From: Micromussa lordhowensis
Taxonomy: Eukaryota; Cnidaria; Anthozoa; Scleractinia; Lobophylliidae
Direction: 5' to 3'
DNA length: 64,000 nucleotides
Assembly (NCBI GenBank): GCA_964020085.1
Contig: CAXHUQ010000699.1
Location: 1 to 64,000, forward strand
Shown here: positions 9,695-23,508 of the stretch, piece after piece
Layout of the letters: every line of letters begins with the position of its first letter
Numbering within the stretch: the stretch's first letter is position 1
The notes under the pieces: generated by a model
What the model was told of the DNA's origin: nothing
The model's database searches: none
What the model saw: only the letters and a program-made list of their open reading frames with translations
Position numbers and translations under genes: made by a program

Positions 9695-11516
9695 TTAAAG
9701 ACTGCAGGCACTAAAAACAGCAGGCACGTTTTTAGGAAATCGGTCAGATAGTGTACATAAATAAAACCATGTAGTACTGAGAGTGCTTTCTACCTCATGT
9801 ACTCTTTAATAGAAGCTATGTCATGCCTATGCAAGCCTTTGAAATCGCTTCAAATGAGTCGAACTAGCCAAACAAAGCTTAATCAGAGCTTAAATTGATC
9901 ACTTGATTCGCGGCACTAATTTAGACATGTTTAACCTCTGTGATTTTAGCTAAATGACCTCACTATGTCTTTCCTAGGCATTAAATTAGCCAGTCATGGC
10001 AAAAAGAGCATTGTAAGCAGTCAAATGGACTATTTGCTTCTACATTTCAGCCAACTAGTAGCCCTTACGTGACATTTACTTTCAATATCTGTCTGGATTC
10101 GCAAAAACGTAGCCACAGAATTTGACTTGTCACTGATAATCGTGATACAATTCTGTCTTAGCGCTAGCTTTCCACAAGGCTTATCATAGCTCAAATAAAG
10201 GGAAATAACTCTCCTAGATGCCTTTTCAGGCCAGGAGGACTAGTTTCACCGTCTTTTCGATGAATCATGAATTCTACAATTTAATTAAGAGTGCTTTGAA
10301 CATGAAATTGGAGCCACGGTCTACATAAACACACGAAGGCACAGATGTCGAAAACGGCGGCGGAGAGTTGATCAAGTTTAGCTTTCTATAACCTGCATCG
10401 TCCTAAATGGACTAAACAAGAGCTTCCTACATCGAGAATGGATCGAACTTTAAACAAACTAGGCCCATAATCATGAGTTGGCGAGCACTTCAACATGTCA
10501 ACACTTCAACAAACTGATCAATCATCAGCCGGAAGACACGCAAATAAAATTCTTCCGCTAGCGAATCACAGACAGTTCTGATAGTTAGCGAAGCCGAGAA
10601 CGCCTAAAATTGATCAAACAAGGAAATTCTACTCACGATCAGCGCTTGAACTCATGTTCTTCACTCTGCTCCTGGCCATGCTTTGCTTGCAAATAGCAAT
10701 GTCCCGGATGAACTTGATTTTTGTCGAGCGCGGAATGGCATATCCACATTTCAACAGATTTTTTTCGAAGTCTTTAGCCAAATCAAAGTTCAGGGCAAAT
10801 AACGCCAACAGCAGCTGGAAATGTCTAGTCCATTGCACCTATAAGCCCTAAATTGGTGTGGTTAAAGATCTTTGCTGTCTAAAGCAAGCACAACATTATC
10901 GCTACAGGGCAAACGGCCTACTCTTACGGGACTAAATGTTCCGTTGATACATATCAGGCCCGCCTTACCGCGTAGGATAATAGACGACGCTTGCTAGCAA
11001 ACCGTTAGACTTGCACCTTCATTGGACTTAATGATGTCCTCAGGCAGACTTCCTTTAGACAGCAAATACAGAACGCTAAGCGATCGGCTCCATGTCAGAG
11101 TCAACGAACGCGCGAACTGAATTCAAACGAGTGAAGCCTGGACTAAACCTAGTAGAAATTCGAAGGGGGGAGGGGGGGGGGGGGTGGTAGGATAAATAAT
11201 TTAAAAAAAGGGAAGATCAATGAAACATGCGGCAAGAAGTTCTCTACATTTCATGCTAGGTACGAATTACAATCTGCTGTCATAGCGAGAGCAAGGAAGA
11301 AAATTAAATTGAAGAAATAAGCAATTAAAAAAAAACCACTTGATTTCGTTTTAACACGGTTTTCATAAATCCTGACATATTTAGTAGGCATCTGTAGATG
11401 TTATGTATTTTAACTGTAAATGTAATGTCTCCAAGATATTAGCTCCTGTAGTTATTCGGAAAAAGCTTATGACTGTATGTATGTTACCTTTAGCAGGGCG
11501 CATGCGCACACTTTTT
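9216..11516 (+). repeat. Array unit 5 (2301 bp) with 2-bp deletion
   Basis: G tract is G6-A-G13. A dinucleotide (GC or CG) is missing near 10557, which removes one of the three GCGCTAGC octamers. This is the only indel outside the G tract that I see among units 4-27. Confidence 0.95.
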
Positions 11517-11995
11517 AATCTGCGACTCCAGTGCTTACCATATGACAGATAAAATGACTTTTCTCTTCAATATATAAGCCATCTAATTCTTACGCTATAT
11601 TGACAAGGGCGGTTTGGAGCTGTGAGTAGGCGTGGGATTTGTCACATATGGTTTAGGGGCCGACATATCTCTCCCTCAATGCCGTACCGGGAGGCAAGGT
11701 CGGTAGCAGAAAGCAGCGAAGGGCCAACTGCGTCCAAAAGCGATCGCACGGGCCGAAATCCCGGGATGACTCGTTTGGTACGACGCTCCAGCGCCGGTGT
11801 CTGGAGGTACTGCGTTTTTCTCTTTTTTCTTACGTATCAGCTAAGTTGCGGAATGCGCTAGCTGATTTTATCCCTACCTATGAGTTTACTGGTTTTAAAA
11901 GAGAATCCAGGGCCGCATTTTGTACAGCGGCTCTTCTTTTTAATAAATATATCTTTAAATATTATGTATTTATGTCTGGATTTATGAAAACCGTG
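11355..11995 (+). mobile_element. TTAA element copy, units 5/6
   Basis: TTAA at 11351-11354 and 11996-11999. Candidate RNA at 11601-11819. Confidence 0.75.
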
Positions 11996-13819
11996 TTAAA
12001 GACTGCAGGCACTAAAAACAGCAGGCACGTTTTTAGGAAATCGGTCAGATAGTGTACATAAATAAAACCATGTAGTACTGAGAGTGCTTTCTACCTCATG
12101 TACTCTTTAATAGAAGCTATGTCATGCCTATGCAAGCCTTTGAAATCGCTTCAAATGAGTCGAACTAGCCAAACAAAGCTTAATCAGAGCTTAAATTGAT
12201 CACTTGATTCGCGGCACTAATTTAGACATGTTTAACCTCTGTGATTTTAGCTAAATGACCTCACTATGTCTTTCCTAGGCATTAAATTAGCCAGTCATGG
12301 CAAAAAGAGCATTGTAAGCAGTCAAATGGACTATTTGCTTCTACATTTCAGCCAACTAGTAGCCCTTACGTGACATTTACTTTCAATATCTGTCTGGATT
12401 CGCAAAAACGTAGCCACAGAATTTGACTTGTCACTGATAATCGTGATACAATTCTGTCTTAGCGCTAGCTTTCCACAAGGCTTATCATAGCTCAAATAAA
12501 GGGAAATAACTCTCCTAGATGCCTTTTCAGGCCAGGAGGACTAGTTTCACCGTCTTTTCGATGAATCATGAATTCTACAATTTAATTAAGAGTGCTTTGA
12601 ACATGAAATTGGAGCCACGGTCTACATAAACACACGAAGGCACAGATGTCGAAAACGGCGGCGGAGAGTTGATCAAGTTTAGCTTTCTATAACCTGCATC
12701 GTCCTAAATGGACTAAACAAGAGCTTCCTACATCGAGAATGGATCGAACTTTAAACAAACTAGGCCCATAATCATGAGTTGGCGAGCACTTCAACATGTC
12801 AACACTTCAACAAACTGATCAATCATCAGCCGGAAGACACGCAAATAAAATTCTTCCGCGCTAGCGAATCACAGACAGTTCTGATAGTTAGCGAAGCCGA
12901 GAACGCCTAAAATTGATCAAACAAGGAAATTCTACTCACGATCAGCGCTTGAACTCATGTTCTTCACTCTGCTCCTGGCCATGCTTTGCTTGCAAATAGC
13001 AATGTCCCGGATGAACTTGATTTTTGTCGAGCGCGGAATGGCATATCCACATTTCAACAGATTTTTTTCGAAGTCTTTAGCCAAATCAAAGTTCAGGGCA
13101 AATAACGCCAACAGCAGCTGGAAATGTCTAGTCCATTGCACCTATAAGCCCTAAATTGGTGTGGTTAAAGATCTTTGCTGTCTAAAGCAAGCACAACATT
13201 ATCGCTACAGGGCAAACGGCCTACTCTTACGGGACTAAATGTTCCGTTGATACATATCAGGCCCGCCTTACCGCGTAGGATAATAGACGACGCTTGCTAG
13301 CAAACCGTTAGACTTGCACCTTCATTGGACTTAATGATGTCCTCAGGCAGACTTCCTTTAGACAGCAAATACAGAACGCTAAGCGATCGGCTCCATGTCA
13401 GAGTCAACGAACGCGCGAACTGAATTCAAACGAGTGAAGCCTGGACTAAACCTAGTAGAAATTCGAAGGGGGGAGGGGGGGGGGGGGTGGTAGGATAAAT
13501 AATTTAAAAAAAGGGAAGATCAATGAAACATGCGGCAAGAAGTTCTCTACATTTCATGCTAGGTACGAATTACAATCTGCTGTCATAGCGAGAGCAAGGA
13601 AGAAAATTAAATTGAAGAAATAAGCAATTAAAAAAAAACCACTTGATTTCGTTTTAACACGGTTTTCATAAATCCTGACATATTTAGTAGGCATCTGTAG
13701 ATGTTATGTATTTTAACTGTAAATGTAATGTCTCCAAGATATTAGCTCCTGTAGTTATTCGGAAAAAGCTTATGACTGTATGTATGTTACCTTTAGCAGG
13801 GCGCATGCGCACACTTTTT
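11517..13819 (+). repeat. Array unit 6 (2303 bp)
   Basis: G tract is G6-A-G13, A tract A9CC. Majority sequence elsewhere as far as I can read. Confidence 0.95.
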
Positions 13820-14298
13820 AATCTGCGACTCCAGTGCTTACCATATGACAGATAAAATGACTTTTCTCTTCAATATATAAGCCATCTAATTCTTACGCTA
13901 TATTGACAAGGGCGGTTTGGAGCTGTGAGTAGGCGTGGGATTTGTCACATATGGTTTAGGGGCCGACATATCTCTCCCTCAATGCCGTACCGGGAGGCAA
14001 GGTCGGTAGCAGAAAGCAGCGAAGGGCCAACTGCGTCCAAAAGCGATCGCACGGGCCGAAATCCCGGGATGACTCGTTTGGTACGACGCTCCAGCGCCGG
14101 TGTCTGGAGGTACTGCGTTTTTCTCTTTTTTCTTACGTATCAGCTAAGTTGCGGAATGCGCTAGCTGATTTTATCCCTACCTATGAGTTTACTGGTTTTA
14201 AAAGAGAATCCAGGGCCGCATTTTGTACAGCGGCTCTTCTTTTTAATAAATATATCTTTAAATATTATGTATTTATGTCTGGATTTATGAAAACCGTG
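13658..14298 (+). mobile_element. TTAA element copy, units 6/7
   Basis: TTAA at 13654-13657 and 14299-14302. Candidate RNA at 13904-14122. Confidence 0.75.
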
Positions 14299-16121
14299 TT
14301 AAAGACTGCAGGCACTAAAAACAGCAGGCACGTTTTTAGGAAATCGGTCAGATAGTGTACATAAATAAAACCATGTAGTACTGAGAGTGCTTTCTACCTC
14401 ATGTACTCTTTAATAGAAGCTATGTCATGCCTATGCAAGCCTTTGAAATCGCTTCAAATGAGTCGAACTAGCCAAACAAAGCTTAATCAGAGCTTAAATT
14501 GATCACTTGATTCGCGGCACTAATTTAGACATGTTTAACCTCTGTGATTTTAGCTAAATGACCTCACTATGTCTTTCCTAGGCATTAAATTAGCCAGTCA
14601 TGGCAAAAAGAGCATTGTAAGCAGTCAAATGGACTATTTGCTTCTACATTTCAGCCAACTAGTAGCCCTTACGTGACATTTACTTTCAATATCTGTCTGG
14701 ATTCGCAAAAACGTAGCCACAGAATTTGACTTGTCACTGATAATCGTGATACAATTCTGTCTTAGCGCTAGCTTTCCACAAGGCTTATCATAGCTCAAAT
14801 AAAGGGAAATAACTCTCCTAGATGCCTTTTCAGGCCAGGAGGACTAGTTTCACCGTCTTTTCGATGAATCATGAATTCTACAATTTAATTAAGAGTGCTT
14901 TGAACATGAAATTGGAGCCACGGTCTACATAAACACACGAAGGCACAGATGTCGAAAACGGCGGCGGAGAGTTGATCAAGTTTAGCTTTCTATAACCTGC
15001 ATCGTCCTAAATGGACTAAACAAGAGCTTCCTACATCGAGAATGGATCGAACTTTAAACAAACTAGGCCCATAATCATGAGTTGGCGAGCACTTCAACAT
15101 GTCAACACTTCAACAAACTGATCAATCATCAGCCGGAAGACACGCAAATAAAATTCTTCCGCGCTAGCGAATCACAGACAGTTCTGATAGTTAGCGAAGC
15201 CGAGAACGCCTAAAATTGATCAAACAAGGAAATTCTACTCACGATCAGCGCTTGAACTCATGTTCTTCACTCTGCTCCTGGCCATGCTTTGCTTGCAAAT
15301 AGCAATGTCCCGGATGAACTTGATTTTTGTCGAGCGCGGAATGGCATATCCACATTTCAACAGATTTTTTTCGAAGTCTTTAGCCAAATCAAAGTTCAGG
15401 GCAAATAACGCCAACAGCAGCTGGAAATGTCTAGTCCATTGCACCTATAAGCCCTAAATTGGTGTGGTTAAAGATCTTTGCTGTCTAAAGCAAGCACAAC
15501 ATTATCGCTACAGGGCAAACGGCCTACTCTTACGGGACTAAATGTTCCGTTGATACATATCAGGCCCGCCTTACCGCGTAGGATAATAGACGACGCTTGC
15601 TAGCAAACCGTTAGACTTGCACCTTCATTGGACTTAATGATGTCCTCAGGCAGACTTCCTTTAGACAGCAAATACAGAACGCTAAGCGATCGGCTCCATG
15701 TCAGAGTCAACGAACGCGCGAACTGAATTCAAACGAGTGAAGCCTGGACTAAACCTAGTAGAAATTCGAAGGGGGGAGGGGGGGGGGGGTGGTAGGATAA
15801 ATAATTTAAAAAAAGGGAAGATCAATGAAACATGCGGCAAGAAGTTCTCTACATTTCATGCTAGGTACGAATTACAATCTGCTGTCATAGCGAGAGCAAG
15901 GAAGAAAATTAAATTGAAGAAATAAGCAATTAAAAAAAAACCACTTGATTTCGTTTTAACACGGTTTTCATAAATCCTGACATATTTAGTAGGCATCTGT
16001 AGATGTTATGTATTTTAACTGTAAATGTAATGTCTCCAAGATATTAGCTCCTGTAGTTATTCGGAAAAAGCTTATGACTGTATGTATGTTACCTTTAGCA
16101 GGGCGCATGCGCACACTTTTT
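13820..16121 (+). repeat. Array unit 7 (2302 bp)
   Basis: G tract is G6-A-G12, A tract A9CC. Majority sequence elsewhere. Confidence 0.95.
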
Positions 16122-16600
16122 AATCTGCGACTCCAGTGCTTACCATATGACAGATAAAATGACTTTTCTCTTCAATATATAAGCCATCTAATTCTTACGC
16201 TATATTGACAAGGGCGGTTTGGAGCTGTGAGTAGGCGTGGGATTTGTCACATATGGTTTAGGGGCCGACATATCTCTCCCTCAATGCCGTACCGGGAGGC
16301 AAGGTCGGTAGCAGAAAGCAGCGAAGGGCCAACTGCGTCCAAAAGCGATCGCACGGGCCGAAATCCCGGGATGACTCGTTTGGTACGACGCTCCAGCGCC
16401 GGTGTCTGGAGGTACTGCGTTTTTCTCTTTTTTCTTACGTATCAGCTAAGTTGCGGAATGCGCTAGCTGATTTTATCCCTACCTATGAGTTTACTGGTTT
16501 TAAAAGAGAATCCAGGGCCGCATTTTGTACAGCGGCTCTTCTTTTTAATAAATATATCTTTAAATATTATGTATTTATGTCTGGATTTATGAAAACCGTG
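15960..16600 (+). mobile_element. TTAA element copy, units 7/8
   Basis: TTAA at 15956-15959 and 16601-16604. Candidate RNA at 16206-16424. Confidence 0.75.
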
Positions 16601-18424
16601 TTAAAGACTGCAGGCACTAAAAACAGCAGGCACGTTTTTAGGAAATCGGTCAGATAGTGTACATAAATAAAACCATGTAGTACTGAGAGTGCTTTCTACC
16701 TCATGTACTCTTTAATAGAAGCTATGTCATGCCTATGCAAGCCTTTGAAATCGCTTCAAATGAGTCGAACTAGCCAAACAAAGCTTAATCAGAGCTTAAA
16801 TTGATCACTTGATTCGCGGCACTAATTTAGACATGTTTAACCTCTGTGATTTTAGCTAAATGACCTCACTATGTCTTTCCTAGGCATTAAATTAGCCAGT
16901 CATGGCAAAAAGAGCATTGTAAGCAGTCAAATGGACTATTTGCTTCTACATTTCAGCCAACTAGTAGCCCTTACGTGACATTTACTTTCAATATCTGTCT
17001 GGATTCGCAAAAACGTAGCCACAGAATTTGACTTGTCACTGATAATCGTGATACAATTCTGTCTTAGCGCTAGCTTTCCACAAGGCTTATCATAGCTCAA
17101 ATAAAGGGAAATAACTCTCCTAGATGCCTTTTCAGGCCAGGAGGACTAGTTTCACCGTCTTTTCGATGAATCATGAATTCTACAATTTAATTAAGAGTGC
17201 TTTGAACATGAAATTGGAGCCACGGTCTACATAAACACGCGAAGGCACAGATGTCAAAAACGGCGGCGGAGAGTTGATCAAGTTTAGCTTTCTATAACCT
17301 GCATCGTCCTAAATGGACTAAACAAGAGCTTCCTACATCGAGAATGGATCGAACTTTAAACAAACTAGGCCCATAATCATGAGTTGGCGAGCACTTCAAC
17401 ATGTCAACACTTCAACAAACTGATCAATCATCAGCCGGAAGACACGCAAATAAAATTCTTCCGCGCTAGCGAATCACAGACAGTTCTGATAGTTAGCGAA
17501 GCCGAGAACGCCTAAAATTGATCAAACAAGGAAATTCTACTCACGATCAGCGCTTGAACTCATGTTCTTCACTCTGCTCCTGGCCATGCTTTGCTTGCAA
17601 ATAGCAATGTCCCGGATGAACTTGATTTTTGTCGAGCGCGGAATGGCATATCCACATTTCAACAGATTTTTTTCGAAGTCTTTAGCCAAATCAAAGTTCA
17701 GGGCAAATAACGCCAACAGCAGCTGGAAATGTCTAGTCCATTGCACCTATAAGCCCTAAATTGGTGTGGTTAAAGATCTTTGCTGTCTAAAGCAAGCACA
17801 ACATTATCGCTACAGGGCAAACGGCCTACTCTTACGGGACTAAATGTTCCGTTGATACATATCAGGCCCGCCTTACCGCGTAGGATAATAGACGACGCTT
17901 GCTAGCAAACCGTTAGACTTGCACCTTCATTGGACTTAATGATGTCCTCAGGCAGACTTCCTTTAGACAGCAAATACAGAACGCTAAGCGATCGGCTCCA
18001 TGTCAGAGTCAACGAACGCGCGAACTGAATTCAAACGAGTGAAGCCTGGACTAAACCTAGTAGAAATTCGAAGGGGGGAGGGGGGGGGGGGGTGGTAGGA
18101 TAAATAATTTAAAAAAAGGGAAGATCAATGAAACATGCGGCAAGAAGTTCTCTACATTTCATGCTAGGTACGAATTACAATCTGCTGTCATAGCGAGAGC
18201 AAGGAAGAAAATTAAATTGAAGAAATAAGCAATTAAAAAAAACCCACTTGATTTCGTTTTAACACGGTTTTCATAAATCCTGACATATTTAGTAGGCATC
18301 TGTAGATGTTATGTATTTTAACTGTAAATGTAATGTCTCCAAGATATTAGCTCCTGTAGTTATTCGGAAAAAGCTTATGACTGTATGTATGTTACCTTTA
18401 GCAGGGCGCATGCGCACACTTTTT
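16122..18424 (+). repeat. Array unit 8 (2303 bp), CGCG haplotype
   Basis: It carries the linked haplotype G at 17239, A at 17256 and A8CCC near 18235. G tract is G6-A-G13. Confidence 0.95.
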
Positions 18425-18903
18425 AATCTGCGACTCCAGTGCTTACCATATGACAGATAAAATGACTTTTCTCTTCAATATATAAGCCATCTAATTCTTA
18501 CGCTATATTGACAAGGGCGGTTTGGAGCTGTGAGTAGGCGTGGGATTTGTCACATATGGTTTAGGGGCCGACATATCTCTCCCTCAATGCCGTACCGGGA
18601 GGCAAGGTCGGTAGCAGAAAGCAGCGAAGGGCCAACTGCGTCCAAAAGCGATCGCACGGGCCGAAATCCCGGGATGACTCGTTTGGTACGACGCTCCAGC
18701 GCCGGTGTCTGGAGGTACTGCGTTTTTCTCTTTTTTCTTACGTATCAGCTAAGTTGCGGAATGCGCTAGCTGATTTTATCCCTACCTATGAGTTTACTGG
18801 TTTTAAAAGAGAATCCAGGGCCGCATTTTGTACAGCGGCTCTTCTTTTTAATAAATATATCTTTAAATATTATGTATTTATGTCTGGATTTATGAAAACC
18901 GTG
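18263..18903 (+). mobile_element. TTAA element copy, units 8/9
   Basis: TTAA at 18259-18262 and 18904-18907. Candidate RNA at 18509-18727. Confidence 0.75.
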
Positions 18904-20728
18904 TTAAAGACTGCAGGCACTAAAAACAGCAGGCACGTTTTTAGGAAATCGGTCAGATAGTGTACATAAATAAAACCATGTAGTACTGAGAGTGCTTTCT
19001 ACCTCATGTACTCTTTAATAGAAGCTATGTCATGCCTATGCAAGCCTTTGAAATCGCTTCAAATGAGTCGAACTAGCCAAACAAAGCTTAATCAGAGCTT
19101 AAATTGATCACTTGATTCGCGGCACTAATTTAGACATGTTTAACCTCTGTGATTTTAGCTAAATGACCTCACTATGTCTTTCCTAGGCATTAAATTAGCC
19201 AGTCATGGCAAAAAGAGCATTGTAAGCAGTCAAATGGACTATTTGCTTCTACATTTCAGCCAACTAGTAGCCCTTACGTGACATTTACTTTCAATATCTG
19301 TCTGGATTCGCAAAAACGTAGCCACAGAATTTGACTTGTCACTGATAATCGTGATACAATTCTGTCTTAGCGCTAGCTTTCCACAAGGCTTATCATAGCT
19401 CAAATAAAGGGAAATAACTCTCCTAGATGCCTTTTCAGGCCAGGAGGACTAGTTTCACCGTCTTTTCGATGAATCATGAATTCTACAATTTAATTAAGAG
19501 TGCTTTGAACATGAAATTGGAGCCACGGTCTACATAAACACACGAAGGCACAGATGTCGAAAACGGCGGCGGAGAGTTGATCAAGTTTAGCTTTCTATAA
19601 CCTGCATCGTCCTAAATGGACTAAACAAGAGCTTCCTACATCGAGAATGGATCGAACTTTAAACAAACTAGGCCCATAATCATGAGTTGGCGAGCACTTC
19701 AACATGTCAACACTTCAACAAACTGATCAATCATCAGCCGGAAGACACGCAAATAAAATTCTTCCGCGCTAGCGAATCACAGACAGTTCTGATAGTTAGC
19801 GAAGCCGAGAACGCCTAAAATTGATCAAACAAGGAAATTCTACTCACGATCAGCGCTTGAACTCATGTTCTTCACTCTGCTCCTGGCCATGCTTTGCTTG
19901 CAAATAGCAATGTCCCGGATGAACTTGATTTTTGTCGAGCGCGGAATGGCATATCCACATTTCAACAGATTTTTTTCGAAGTCTTTAGCCAAATCAAAGT
20001 TCAGGGCAAATAACGCCAACAGCAGCTGGAAATGTCTAGTCCATTGCACCTATAAGCCCTAAATTGGTGTGGTTAAAGATCTTTGCTGTCTAAAGCAAGC
20101 ACAACATTATCGCTACAGGGCAAACGGCCTACTCTTACGGGACTAAATGTTCCGTTGATACATATCAGGCCCGCCTTACCGCGTAGGATAATAGACGACG
20201 CTTGCTAGCAAACCGTTAGACTTGCACCTTCATTGGACTTAATGATGTCCTCAGGCAGACTTCCTTTAGACAGCAAATACAGAACGCTAAGCGATCGGCT
20301 CCATGTCAGAGTCAACGAACGCGCGAACTGAATTCAAACGAGTGAAGCCTGGACTAAACCTAGTAGAAATTCGAAGGGGGGAGGGGGGGGGGGGGGTGGT
20401 AGGATAAATAATTTAAAAAAAGGGAAGATCAATGAAACATGCGGCAAGAAGTTCTCTACATTTCATGCTAGGTACGAATTACAATCTGCTGTCATAGCGA
20501 GAGCAAGGAAGAAAATTAAATTGAAGAAATAAGCAATTAAAAAAAAACCACTTGATTTCGTTTTAACACGGTTTTCATAAATCCTGACATATTTAGTAGG
20601 CATCTGTAGATGTTATGTATTTTAACTGTAAATGTAATGTCTCCAAGATATTAGCTCCTGTAGTTATTCGGAAAAAGCTTATGACTGTATGTATGTTACC
20701 TTTAGCAGGGCGCATGCGCACACTTTTT
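18425..20728 (+). repeat. Array unit 9 (2304 bp)
   Basis: It has the longest uninterrupted G run in the window (G6-A-G14). A tract A9CC. Confidence 0.95.
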
Positions 20729-21207
20729 AATCTGCGACTCCAGTGCTTACCATATGACAGATAAAATGACTTTTCTCTTCAATATATAAGCCATCTAATT
20801 CTTACGCTATATTGACAAGGGCGGTTTGGAGCTGTGAGTAGGCGTGGGATTTGTCACATATGGTTTAGGGGCCGACATATCTCTCCCTCAATGCCGTACC
20901 GGGAGGCAAGGTCGGTAGCAGAAAGCAGCGAAGGGCCAACTGCGTCCAAAAGCGATCGCACGGGCCGAAATCCCGGGATGACTCGTTTGGTACGACGCTC
21001 CAGCGCCGGTGTCTGGAGGTACTGCGTTTTTCTCTTTTTTCTTACGTATCAGCTAAGTTGCGGAATGCGCTAGCTGATTTTATCCCTACCTATGAGTTTA
21101 CTGGTTTTAAAAGAGAATCCAGGGCCGCATTTTGTACAGCGGCTCTTCTTTTTAATAAATATATCTTTAAATATTATGTATTTATGTCTGGATTTATGAA
21201 AACCGTG
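20567..21207 (+). mobile_element. TTAA element copy, units 9/10
   Basis: TTAA at 20563-20566 and 21208-21211. Candidate RNA at 20813-21031. Confidence 0.75.
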
Positions 21208-23029
21208 TTAAAGACTGCAGGCACTAAAAACAGCAGGCACGTTTTTAGGAAATCGGTCAGATAGTGTACATAAATAAAACCATGTAGTACTGAGAGTGCT
21301 TTCTACCTCATGTACTCTTTAATAGAAGCTATGTCATGCCTATGCAAGCCTTTGAAATCGCTTCAAATGAGTCGAACTAGCCAAACAAAGCTTAATCAGA
21401 GCTTAAATTGATCACTTGATTCGCGGCACTAATTTAGACATGTTTAACCTCTGTGATTTTAGCTAAATGACCTCACTATGTCTTTCCTAGGCATTAAATT
21501 AGCCAGTCATGGCAAAAAGAGCATTGTAAGCAGTCAAATGGACTATTTGCTTCTACATTTCAGCCAACTAGTAGCCCTTACGTGACATTTACTTTCAATA
21601 TCTGTCTGGATTCGCAAAAACGTAGCCACAGAATTTGACTTGTCACTGATAATCGTGATACAATTCTGTCTTAGCGCTAGCTTTCCACAAGGCTTATCAT
21701 AGCTCAAATAAAGGGAAATAACTCTCCTAGATGCCTTTTCAGGCCAGGAGGACTAGTTTCACCGTCTTTTCGATGAATCATGAATTCTACAATTTAATTA
21801 AGAGTGCTTTGAACATGAAATTGGAGCCACGGTCTACATAAACACACGAAGGCACAGATGTCGAAAACGGCGGCGGAGAGTTGATCAAGTTTAGCTTTCT
21901 ATAACCTGCATCGTCCTAAATGGACTAAACAAGAGCTTCCTACATCGAGAATGGATCGAACTTTAAACAAACTAGGCCCATAATCATGAGTTGGCGAGCA
22001 CTTCAACATGTCAACACTTCAACAAACTGATCAATCATCAGCCGGAAGACACGCAAATAAAATTCTTCCGCGCTAGCGAATCACAGACAGTTCTGATAGT
22101 TAGCGAAGCCGAGAACGCCTAAAATTGATCAAACAAGGAAATTCTACTCACGATCAGCGCTTGAACTCATGTTCTTCACTCTGCTCCTGGCCATGCTTTG
22201 CTTGCAAATAGCAATGTCCCGGATGAACTTGATTTTTGTCGAGCGCGGAATGGCATATCCACATTTCAACAGATTTTTTTCGAAGTCTTTAGCCAAATCA
22301 AAGTTCAGGGCAAATAACGCCAACAGCAGCTGGAAATGTCTAGTCCATTGCACCTATAAGCCCTAAATTGGTGTGGTTAAAGATCTTTGCTGTCTAAAGC
22401 AAGCACAACATTATCGCTACAGGGCAAACGGCCTACTCTTACGGGACTAAATGTTCCGTTGATACATATCAGGCCCGCCTTACCGCGTAGGATAATAGAC
22501 GACGCTTGCTAGCAAACCGTTAGACTTGCACCTTCATTGGACTTAATGATGTCCTCAGGCAGACTTCCTTTAGACAGCAAATACAGAACGCTAAGCGATC
22601 GGCTCCATGTCAGAGTCAACGAACGCGCGAACTGAATTCAAACGAGTGAAGCCTGGACTAAACCTAGTAGAAATTCGAAGGGGGGAGGGGGGGGGGGTGG
22701 TAGGATAAATAATTTAAAAAAAGGGAAGATCAATGAAACATGCGGCAAGAAGTTCTCTACATTTCATGCTAGGTACGAATTACAATCTGCTGTCATAGCG
22801 AGAGCAAGGAAGAAAATTAAATTGAAGAAATAAGCAATTAAAAAAAAACCACTTGATTTCGTTTTAACACGGTTTTCATAAATCCTGACATATTTAGTAG
22901 GCATCTGTAGATGTTATGTATTTTAACTGTAAATGTAATGTCTCCAAGATATTAGCTCCTGTAGTTATTCGGAAAAAGCTTATGACTGTATGTATGTTAC
23001 CTTTAGCAGGGCGCATGCGCACACTTTTT
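20729..23029 (+). repeat. Array unit 10 (2301 bp)
   Basis: G tract is G6-A-G11, A tract A9CC. Majority sequence elsewhere. Confidence 0.95.
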
Positions 23030-23508
23030 AATCTGCGACTCCAGTGCTTACCATATGACAGATAAAATGACTTTTCTCTTCAATATATAAGCCATCTAAT
23101 TCTTACGCTATATTGACAAGGGCGGTTTGGAGCTGTGAGTAGGCGTGGGATTTGTCACATATGGTTTAGGGGCCGACATATCTCTCCCTCAATGCCGTAC
23201 CGGGAGGCAAGGTCGGTAGCAGAAAGCAGCGAAGGGCCAACTGCGTCCAAAAGCGATCGCACGGGCCGAAATCCCGGGATGACTCGTTTGGTACGACGCT
23301 CCAGCGCCGGTGTCTGGAGGTACTGCGTTTTTCTCTTTTTTCTTACGTATCAGCTAAGTTGCGGAATGCGCTAGCTGATTTTATCCCTACCTATGAGTTT
23401 ACTGGTTTTAAAAGAGAATCCAGGGCCGCATTTTGTACAGCGGCTCTTCTTTTTAATAAATATTTCTTTAAATATTATGTATTTATGTCTGGATTTATGA
23501 AAACCGTG
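22868..23508 (+). mobile_element. TTAA element copy, units 10/11
   Basis: TTAA at 22864-22867 and 23509-23512. Candidate RNA at 23114-23332. Private T at 23464. Confidence 0.75.
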